64,000 nt of DNA from Macrostomum hystrix (Eukaryota; Platyhelminthes; Macrostomidae). This document shows positions 51,561 to 60,201 of this stretch, piece after piece. The notes under the pieces are model-generated. The model was not told the DNA's origin and searched no databases. It saw only the letters and a program-made list of their open reading frames with translations. The stretch spans positions 2,604,001-2,668,000 of the forward strand of contig CATNEN010000033.1 of assembly GCA_950097015.1 (NCBI GenBank), read 5' to 3'. A program made the translations under genes and the position numbers. The stretch's first letter is position 1. Every line of letters begins with the position of its first letter.

Positions 51561-53016
51561 AACTCAATAGGCGTCCTAGCGGGAGGTGCCGCGCGCCGCG
51601 AGTGGACCCACGCCAACATCGTCGGCATCCCGAAGAAGCCGGGCACCACACGGATGGAGGAGCATCGTGGGATTTCGCTTATGTCCTGTGCTGCGAAGCT
51701 TTTCAACCGGGTGCTGTTAGCACGGTTACAGCCTGGGCTGGACCCGTACCTGCGGTACGAGCAGAACGGGTTCCGGCCTCGTCGTGGCACAGTCACGCAG
51801 ATCCTGGCCCTCCGCCGCATCATCGAGGAAGCGCGCATCCACCAGTCAAGCCTAGTTGTCATCTTTGTTGACTTCCTCAAGGCTTTCGACTCGGTGGCCC
51901 GCGGCGCGCTGCCTCTCGTGCTCCGTGCTTACAACGTACCGCAGCAGCTGATCTCCGCCATCATGACGCTGTACCAAGACACCACCGCTGCAGTAGCGAC
52001 GCCAGACGGACCGTCGGACCTGTTCAGCACGACCTCCGGAGTGCTGCAGGGTGACACTCTGGCGCCCTTCCTCTTTGTTTTGCTGATGGACTGGGTGTGC
52101 AGAATCGGCCTGCCGACCGCAGAGGACGGCTTTCTACTGCAAAGGCGCACCAGTCGGCGACACCCGGAGAAGAGGCTGTCCCTCCTCGGCTACGCGGACG
52201 ACCTCGCCCTGCTGTCTACGATGGCCGAAGGCGCCCAACGGCTGCTGGATGGCCTGACTGCGGCGGCTGCGAGGGTTGGCCTCGTCATCAACGCCAAAAA
52301 GACCGAGGTGCTGACGGTGCCGCACGATCTACCCGCCGAGATCCGACTCCGACTCCGAGACGGCGATGCTCCTGGGACGGTGCTCCCGAAGTGCCGTCAG
52401 TTCCTCTACCTCGGCGGGCTGGTGCCGGACGTGAGTGACGACCTGGCGAGACGGCGCGGCAAGGCCTGGGCCGCCTTTCGATCTGTTCGGGCGGTGCTGC
52501 TCTCGGAGGCCCTGTCGGACAGCGCCAGGTCCCAGCTGTTCCAGGCTGTTGTCGAGACTGCCCTCCTGTACAATGCTGAGACCTGGACGCTGACCGGGGC
52601 GCTCGAGGGGCAGCTCGACGCGGCGCATGCGGCTCTGGTTCGTGCCGCGTTCGGCGCTCGCCGCGGCCCTGGCAGCGAGACGACCGACTCCCTGTACCAT
52701 CGAGCGCGCCTGACGCGGCCTTCTGCCCTGCTGAGCAAGCGACGTCTGCGGCTTGCCGGGCATGTCATCCGGGCCGAAGCCTACTGCCCAGAGCCGCTGC
52801 AGGACGTCCTGCTGTGGACTCCGCAGGGACCTCGCAGGCGTGGACAGGGACGAACGGCTCGCTACATCGACCGTCTTTTTGATGATGCGCGAGCACCCAG
52901 CCAGGCAGCCGGCGTGAAGCACGTCAGAGACCTTGCCCTGAAGCGCGCGATTTGACGCCCCCCTTTTTTGGCCACTTGTGGTCGGCGCGGGGCGTGAGAT
53001 TATTATTATTATTATT
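51561..53016 (+). mobile_element. 5'-truncated non-LTR retrotransposon with (ATT)n tail
   Basis: Begins abruptly inside the reverse-transcriptase domain and ends with an (ATT)n tail. The target duplication ATAACTCAT is at 51552-51560 and 53017-53025 (the boundary with the tail is ambiguous). GC content is much higher than the surroundings, suggesting a recent insertion from a GC-rich family. Clade is uncertain; the C-terminal ETWTL and RLAGHVIR motifs fit RTE-like elements. Confidence 0.88.
51563..52955 (+). CDS. Non-LTR reverse transcriptase, N-terminally truncated
   Basis: RNA-dependent DNA polymerase of a LINE. Visible motifs in order: NIVGIPKKPG, EHRGISLMSCAAK, FRPRRGT, the catalytic-Asp motif FVDFLKAFDSV, GVLQGDTLAPFLFVLLMDWV, the catalytic GYADDLALLS, then KKTEVL, YLGG, LYNAETWTL and RLRLAGHVIRAEA. 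The endonuclease and N-terminal finger regions are missing because of 5' truncation. The frame is otherwise free of stops to TGA at 52953, so the insertion is young. It cannot transpose autonomously. Confidence 0.9.
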
Positions 53017-53287
53017 ATAACTCATTAGCACTACACTCAGCATTTGGAACACCGCGCTGCAAACTAGGTAGCTGCTCGAAGCACCCTCGATGCGCTATGA
53101 ACCGGCCAATGCAATCTATGCGACAGCTGAGAAAGAGTTGAAATACGTGCGGCTGAAGATACATTTGCGCTAACTGCGTCTGATGGGCAATGAACGACAT
53201 GTTCAGTCAGTTAGTAAATCAAGCCAGCCTAAAGCTAAAAAAATAGCTAAGCAAAATTTTTTTTTAACTTTAATCAAAGTCTCCATA

Positions 53288-54803
53288 CAAGGACTTCTAT
53301 ATAATAGCATCTGGACTGGAAACGAGAAATAAATTTCACAATTATTTTACCACATGAGGCCAATGTTTAGCCGAGCACAGCGGCTCTCCAGAGAAACATA
53401 TCTACTTAAGCCGTCACACATCTCAAGGCGCCTACATTCCAGGCATGCACATTGAATTTGGTGGAAATCCTATGTTGTGGAGAGAAATGGAGTCTACTTT
53501 TTTCGGAGAAGCATTTCCAATTGATTTCAATGGCGTTTCAAATTGGCATTCCATCGGTCCCCAGCTGTTCACCATAGACACTTGCTCCAGAACTGCCACG
53601 ACTTATGGCCACGTAGTGGCACTAATTTGAATTGGATCAGATTTCCTAGTTGTTTCATTTCATACTCAACGCAGTTTCCTCAGTTTTCTTTGCCAAGGAT
53701 TTCTGCGCCATAAAAGCATATCCTTCACTATGGTGAACAAGTGTTCCGCATTCGGTTGCAAGAGCGGCTTCGCTAATAGTTCAACGCCAGGTACTGTGAC
53801 ATTTCATTGCTATCCACTCAACAACCCGAGTCTATTGAAAAAATGGAATAAAGCAAATCCGAGGAAGGCGTTTTAGCCCACGAAGTATTCTCGTATCTGC
53901 TCGCTTCATTTCACCACTAAGGACTTCGTCGAAACAACTCGAGATAGCAATAGCACTCGCAGAGAGAAGAAAGGCCAGCTGACCAATCGTTATCTAAGGC
54001 AAGATGCGGTGCCAACTATCTTTCTTAATGCACCTGCATACCTTTCTTCTGTCCGGCAAGCAGCTCGGAGCACATGCTCTGCGACATCATCTGCGCGTCT
54101 GGAGGCTGAAAACATGCGTCTCAATGATCAAATCGCCGACTTCTTTGCCAAAGATTCAATTCTCAGTTGCTCGCCACGAGAAATTCAAGAATTGCTCGAA
54201 TCAGAGGAAACGAGACCAGATGGCTTTCAAACTGCAATTTGCAACGAATGAGATGAGATGATGGATGACAGCAACTATCTGGAACATTTCATGGGTCAGA
54301 CGATGTGCACGGATGGCCATGATGTGAAAGAAGGAATCGTCTGTGCATTTTTCAACTGCATGATGAAAAATCTAGTCAAGGACGTTTCGGTTAGTGGAGC
54401 TGGGGCTCGAAGTAAGCGAAAGTCGACCAAACTTTCCAGTGCCAGAACAGACAAGTAACTTTCATTTGATGCCAATACGACCTCTGTGAACACTCTTCTG
54501 TAAGTTCTACGTTACCATTGCCTACGTGTTTTGTTTGTTACAGATTGTTTGAAGCACACCTGCATATGCGTTAATCCATTTGAATTTGCGTTGCTGCTTT
54601 AAGGTACTCGTAAACATAAATTAATAATCTGAAGAAAGGAACTAGCCAGTTAACATTACATCTCTGGATTTCCGACATTTGAATTTCCGATCTTGCATTT
54701 CCCAATTTGACAGATTCCATAGAAAGCAGGGGAAAAACTGGCCTCATGAGGTAATGGGTATTTCTTCGCTTCCAGTCCAGATGCTATTATATAGAAGTCC
54801 TTG
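53288..54803 (+). mobile_element. P-like DNA transposon with THAP remnant (1516 bp)
   Basis: Terminal inverted repeats of about 34 bp (left CAAGGACTTCTATATAATAG, then CATCTGGACTGGAA; right end is the exact inverse). An exact 8-bp target duplication TCTCCATA lies at 53280-53287 and 54804-54811. An 8-bp duplication plus a THAP DNA-binding domain are hallmarks of the P superfamily. Subterminally, CCTCATG/CATGAGG motifs are also inverted. The catalytic part of the transposase is absent, so the copy is non-autonomous. Confidence 0.9.
53730..54251 (+). pseudogene. THAP-domain transposase fragment (P-like), one in-frame stop
   Basis: The frame starts MVNKCSAFGCKSGF (C-x4-C of the C2CH THAP zinc finger), continues through VTFHCYPLNN and LLKKW, is broken by TAG at 53874-53876 (codon 49), then resumes with CSLHF (C-x2-H) and the AVPTIF motif that closes THAP domains. 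A short leucine/glutamate coiled-coil region follows and the frame stops at 54249. The RNase H-like catalytic and GTP-binding regions of P transposases are not present. A second short frame (54258-54458) may be the end of the original protein. Confidence 0.85.
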
Positions 54804-54811
54804 TCTCCATA

Positions 54812-57800
54812 GAGTATATTTTAGCAAACACAGATGAGTCCGTCCACAGACAAATCAAATGAATACAGGCCAGTCTGGGTATTAAGAACAAGAAATCTTT
54901 TTCGGCCAAGAGAGCAGCCCATAGCCCAGACTACCGAGTGATAAAATACAATACAATCGCCAGGGCGACTTCTACGGATCCAACCTGAGAGTTGTAGGCA
55001 GGATCAGCCTGAGACAGCTGAAACCAGTGGCTGCTGACACAGAAGAATACCTGCATGATACAACATGAGCAACATGTTTCCATTATTCTCTGCGCCCTTC
55101 CGGGCATTCGTTATCGCCTCCGCTGCAGCGGAGTTAGAAGCAGCATTGAAAGCTGCGACTGATGCAGCGAGTGCCGCGGCAGCAGAGGCCTTCGGGCCAG
55201 GACGGCGCGGGGCAGAGGAGGCAATGGCCGCAGCTATGCGGCGGGTCAGGGCGGCCATGCTACGCATCGCCAGGGCCCGCCGCATAGCTGCGGGCTTGGA
55301 CCCCTATGTGAGTAGCAGATTTCGACTTTGATTTTCATTTGAATATTTATTAACACATCTGATAACATCAGAGCTAACAAACTACATGAGACCTAAAACC
55401 CATCTTTCATCCCGCAGCCGGGTGTGCTATGAGGATTCCAGGCATTTCGGCGACAGTTAATTTCGGCGACACTGAAAATTGTGACTTCGGCGACAAGCAA
55501 TGTTAAATTCGGCGAAAAGTTTCTCTTTCACTTTCACAAATCATTTTATATGGCTATTTACTCGTATTTAGTCTCTTCTTACTAACAAAACCAATGCGTC
55601 TATATCCTACCGTAACCGCCTACAGCCTACGAAATACTTTCCTTTTTTGTTAAATGTAACAAACACGTGTGCTATGACAAGCAATCCTGTGACGTGCTGA
55701 TTGTTTGTTGGGATAAGAAGCTTGATAAATATCCGCACTCTGACTTTGTACCCACCAACCTAAAGAGACTGACCAATTGTTTGAGCGAACCACATGTACT
55801 GTGGTTTCCGCGTTTATTGAATCGAAATTTAAATTTTATCGTATAGCCACATCTTAAGTACCATGCATGCAAATGCAAATGTTTCGCGTAATTTGTTGTA
55901 AAAAGTAGTACGTTGCTGTAGCACAAAGCTAAATTTCACAAAGTTAAAATACTCGACATTAAAACATGACTGTGTGGAGATACAGTACATTAGACACGCA
56001 TCGAAAGAGTGCAGTCTCAGTCTTGAAAGGAAAAGTTAGCATAAGATTCACACCAAAAATAACGAACAGCATTGCATTATGTTAAAAGCATTAAAGGGCG
56101 TTTAGCCGTGGAACATTTAGCCGACTGCAGGCTTCCAGCAGTGCCTCCTCAGATCGCAGTCCTTCAGACTTCCTTTCCTTAATCGGAAATTGGTGTACAT
56201 TTTCACCATAAAGCATGCTGGTATGCTGGTATGTAAGCGCATAGAGAATAATTTCATAAGAAAGCCCCCTGGTTTCACGGTCGGGGGTGGGTGAGGGCAT
56301 TGCGTCATTCGCGCAGAATATATGCTGAATATATGAGACGTGCAGAATATATGCTGAAGCGATCTGACATTATTGTTAAACAAAAAATTGAAAATAGAAA
56401 TAAAGACGAGTTTGTTTGTTAGTTAATTATTCGTTTTATAGTTCTCACAATCCATTACTTCTTTTGTTGGTTATTTATTTTATCATTTAAATAATATGAA
56501 CTGACTGGCGGTTATGCGGTGTACATTGGCAGTTTAAATGTTTTAAACTACGAGGGGTGTTTCTACGAGAATTAAACTACGAGAATTTAGTCATAACTTT
56601 TTAATGGATAAACTTTAAACAAAGTCCCCTATAGGTACGTTTCTGACGATTTTTCTTAAATATGACGACAGAATGTGTCATAAAGTAAGATTTTAGCAAA
56701 AACGTCATTTTTTCTGAGTCATAAAAAATGACGAACAACATTTTTACTTAAAACCACGTGAACCACGAGCCTTTCCATGCCTTCTATCATGTGCTGCAGT
56801 AAGAAAGCCATAGGATGATAAAGAAGCGGTCTATTAGAGCAAAAAAATATGACGTGGACAGAAAATATTGACCCATGACACAAGCAGAACAAAATCTGAC
56901 AAAATGACACACGCTGACGGCTTTAACATTTTATTTACGGTTAAACAAAGAAGAGTGTTTCCTGATTTTAATTTTAATGGCTTTTGCTTAATTTAGTTTT
57001 AGTAATTACATTTTTTGTTTTATATTACTTAACTAATTGTATAAGAACATATTGCAAATATTAAGTAGTTTTTTTCAAACTACAGCACGCTTCTAGGTCG
57101 ATAGAGATTGCTAGACGTTGCTAAAACCTAGTGCTACTAACTTGGTCCTTACACATGAGAGATGGTCCTCACACATTGGCTTCGACGACCAATTTTAATT
57201 ACTTTTCCTTTCCTTTCTTCTCTGTGTGGAACTTTTTCCTTTGGCCTAATAATAGCTAAAGTTGTTTAAATAATAATGTGGGCTTGAACTGCAGGGTGCA
57301 TGCATCTAAAATCTATATCCTAACTTTCTATAGTCAGCATTCTGTTGCTAGATAGGCTTTTGACGGTCCTAATAGCAATTTTGTAACTTTTTTTCTAGGA
57401 TAAACTTTTCTATATATGATAAGACCTTCAATAAGTACATTATAGATAATATGGGTTATTGAGATTATATAGGCTCAATGCGAATAATTTTGGTTTAAAG
57501 TTCAATAAGTCAATAGCAATCTAGTAAAGTTTAAGTATGTAAATTATAAAGGCATTTGAAACAGAGTATGTTAGGTAGATCATTTACTAAGGACATTTTG
57601 GTTAATAAAGTATGAAATTATATATATAAAAACTTGATAAGTTCTAATTCTAACACTTTATTAAGTTTTTTCTATTTATAGTATAGCTGGTGTTGGCTAT
57701 GTTGGCAGCCAAATTTTTTTATGGTTTAATCATTGCATTGATTATATATCTTATGAGTGTTAAGCATGGTAATAGTTGGTACCCAGAAAAATAAGTTACC

Positions 57801-58380
57801 AAAAGCATTCTGCTAGAACTTCACATTAAGAGGTATTTTTATAGGTATGACTTTCTTTCTAATATGCCATGTATTTGCCAAAACATTGCTTTGCAATAAG
57901 TCTATATGTTTTTGGTATGGTTTATATGACATTGACCAACTCTAAAGCTAGTCATTCCTTTGTGGATAGTATAATCCAACTTAAGACCTCTATGCTAGTT
58001 ATCTTGCTATCTAGATAGTGATAGTGTTTATATTATATAAATTGAAGACAGGTAAATAAGCAATATCTTGACTTGAATCCTAGTATTGATAGCTTGGTAG
58101 CAATTTTTTAAACATTGAATGCATATTATTTTAAAGCACTTCCTGTATTGTCAGACTTTTGACCATAAATATGCTTTGTATTGGCAATATGGATATTAGC
58201 TAACTTTAGAATTCTTAACATTAGTACAAATGAAAATATTATAAAGCTATGTCTTGGATAGTATTACCTAGTAACATAAACATTCCAGGATAATATTGCC
58301 TAATTGAATACTGAAATGGTCTATAAGAGAGCCATTGGTATCTTTCAAAAAGATTTTTGAGACAATTAGAGACCTAGAAA
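54812..58380. other. Long AT-rich intergenic region
   Basis: No recognised gene. A TTCGGCGACA-like motif is repeated four times at 55444-55517. The remainder up to the 57-bp array shows no arrays or terminal repeats. Confidence 0.45.
55065..55310 (+). CDS. Possible first exon, Ala-rich, unrecognised
   Basis: ATG 55065 opens an Ala/Arg-rich frame (MSNMFPLFSAPFRAFVIASA...) whose GC content is well above the flanks. It runs into a good donor (CCCCTAT|GTGAGTAGC) at about 55310. No partner exon was found downstream. It may be an isolated exon, a helix-rich peptide or a GC-rich chance frame. Confidence 0.25.
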
Positions 58381-58381
58381 T

Positions 58382-59200
58382 TTGTTCTGTGAGACTGCAA
58401 AAGTGACGGTTGCACATTTTAGAAAATATGACCTCTGTGTGTTCTATGAGACTGCAAAAGTGACGGTTGCACATTTTAGAAAATATGACCTCTGTGTGTT
58501 CTATGAGACTGCAAAAGTGACGGTTGCACATTTTAGAAAATATGACCTCTGTGTGTTCTATGAGACTGCAAAAGTGACGGTTGCACATTTTAGAAAATAT
58601 GACCTCTGTGTGTTCTGTGAGACTGCAAAAGTGACGGTTGCACATTTTAGAAAATATGACCTCTGTGTGTTTTGTGAGACTGCAAAAGTGACGGTTGCAC
58701 ATTTTAGAAAATATGACCTCTGTGTGTTCTATGAGACTGCAAAAGTGACGGTTGCACATTTTAGAAAATATGACCTCTGTGTGTTCTATGAGACTGCAAA
58801 AGTGACAGTTGCACATTTTAGAAAATATGACCTCTGTGTGTTCTGTGAGACTGCAAAAGTGACGGTTGCACATTTTAGAAAATATGACCTCTGTGTGTTC
58901 TGTGAGACTGCAAAAGTGACGGTTGCACATTTTAGAAAATATGACCTCTGTGTGTTCTGTGAGACTGCAAAAGTGACGGTAGTACATTTTAGAAAATATG
59001 ACCTCTGTGTGTTCTATGAGACTGCAAAAGTGACGGTTGCACATTTTAGAAAATATGACCTCTGTGTGTTCTGTGAGACTGCAAAAGTGACGGTTGCACA
59101 TTTTAGAAAATATGACCTCTGTGTGTTCTGTGAGACTGCAAAAGTGACGGTTGCACATTTTAGAAAATATGACCTCTGTGTGTTCTGTGAGACTGCAACT
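58382..59200. repeat. 57-bp tandem repeat, about 14 copies
   Basis: Core GAGACTGCAAAAGTGACGGT followed by TGCACATTTTAGAAAATATGACC. Almost no divergence apart from CTGTGAG/CTATGAG. The unit is 19 codons with no stop on either strand, giving two artefactual frames of nearly 300 codons. Confidence 0.97.
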
Positions 59201-59338
59201 CAACTTAAATTAGCAACTCAATGTCTCAACCCGAAAATCTGAGATTTTCACATCGTACAATTACCACATGTGTGTGAACAGCAGTCTGAAGAAGCAACTA
59301 AATTCAGTCTAATTCGGTTTTCATTTCGCTCTTCAGCG

Positions 59339-60199
59339 ATGGAATCCAATCATTGGTCACCTAATCGGCCAGCACGCAAGCCTCCAGATGCATCCACAAG
59401 CCTGCTTCAACATCTCCTAAACGATGCACCAATTTCAATGCTAGAGATGCAAAATCTTCTATTTGATGATCCACAGTCTAAACAAATGCAAGATGGAGTC
59501 CAAGTCATCGACCCGAAGGCGCCACTGATTGCCGCGTCTGATCAGGTGCAAGATGGAGTCCAAGTCATCGACCCGAAGGCGCCACTGATTGCCGCGTCTG
59601 ATCAGGTGCAAGATGGAGTCCAAGTCATCGACCCGAAGGCGCCACTGATTGCCGCGTCTGATCAGGTGCAAGATGGAGTCCAAGTCATCGACCCGAAGGC
59701 GTCGCTTACTGCCGCGTCTGATCAGGTGCAAGATGGAGTCCAAGTCATCGACCCGAAGGCGCCACTGATTGTCGCGTCTGATCAGGTGCAAGATGGAGTC
59801 CAAGTCATCGACCCGAAGGCGCCACTGATTGCCGCGTCTGATCAGGTGCAAGATGGAGTCCAAGTCATCAACCCGAAGGCGTCGCTTACTGTCGCGTCTG
59901 ATCAGGTGCAAGATGGAGTCCAAGTCATCGACCTGAAGGCGTCGCTTACTGCCGCGTCTGATCAGGTGCAAGATGGAGTCCAAGTCATCGACCTGAAGGC
60001 GTCGCTTACTGCCGCGTCTGATCAGGTACAAGTGACAAGCCAAGTCAGTAAGAGGAAAGTAGGTGCAAATAGTAATTCAAAAGTCCGGCTCTACAATGAA
60101 ACCGACTGTGACCTCGACGCTGATGAGGCATCACAGTCTCTATCATCGAGTATTTTCCGTCTGCAGCGTCGTCGATTATCGATGATAATCGCTGTGTGA
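59339..60199 (+). CDS. ORF1 of the recombinase locus, 286 aa with nine 20-aa repeats
   Basis: Starts at ATG 59339 (MESNHWSPNRP), two bases after a strong acceptor-like TTTCGCTCTTCAG, and ends at TGA 60197-60199. The N-terminal 50 residues are polar, with a LLQHLLND segment. Then come nine tandem 20-residue repeats (QDGVQVIDPKAPLIAASDQV and variants with PKASLTAASDQV) encoded by a 60-bp repeat at 59489-60028. The C-terminal tail of about 55 residues is Lys/Arg/Ser-rich. The repeats are acidic and hydrophobic in alternation, suggesting a beta-rich or protein-interaction array. No known domain is recognised. It overlaps or abuts the recombinase frame downstream. It may be an accessory protein of a mobile element or the N-terminal part of a frameshift fusion. 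Confidence 0.6.
   Translation: MESNHWSPNRPARKPPDASTSLLQHLLNDAPISMLEMQNLLFDDPQSKQMQDGVQVIDPKAPLIAASDQVQDGVQVIDPKAPLIAASDQVQDGVQVIDPKAPLIAASDQVQDGVQVIDPKASLTAASDQVQDGVQVIDPKAPLIVASDQVQDGVQVIDPKAPLIAASDQVQDGVQVINPKASLTVASDQVQDGVQVIDLKASLTAASDQVQDGVQVIDLKASLTAASDQVQVTSQVSKRKVGANSNSKVRLYNETDCDLDADEASQSLSSSIFRLQRRRLSMIIAV
59489..60028. repeat. 60-bp tandem repeat inside ORF1, nine copies
   Basis: Unit core CAAGATGGAGTCCAAGTCAT. Variation falls in four codons (PKAPLI, PKASLT, LKASLT, IAAS/IVAS), so the repeats are diversifying at a few positions while the frame is kept. Confidence 0.95.
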
Positions 60200-60201
60200 A
60201 A

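Larger units (their letters stand above)
51301..53200 (-). pseudogene. Unknown ORF split by a retrotransposon
   Basis: The 5' half (53200-53015, starting MSFIAHQTQLAQ) and the 3' half (about 51560-51301, ending RERQNLIEQ) are in the same frame once the insertion at 51561-53016 and one copy of the target duplication are removed. The codons around the duplication (GAG TTA) overlap. The original product would be about 150 aa, with a leucine/glutamate-rich C-terminal helix (DIMEVLELLEDAQAELQLI) and an Arg-rich tail. Function unknown; it could be a host gene or an accessory ORF of an older element. Confidence 0.5.

Noticed and set aside
53445-53630. 61-codon frame at the start of the P-like element
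   Set aside because: It precedes the THAP start codon and shows no known domain; probably part of the element's leader.
55672-56383. Short minus-strand frames in the 55.7-56.4 kb spacer
   Set aside because: Short, AT-rich and without splice signals or recognised motifs.
58268-59242. Two opposite frames of nearly 300 codons across the 57-bp repeat
   Set aside because: Both strands are open only because a stop-free 57-bp unit is repeated; no similarity beyond the repeat.
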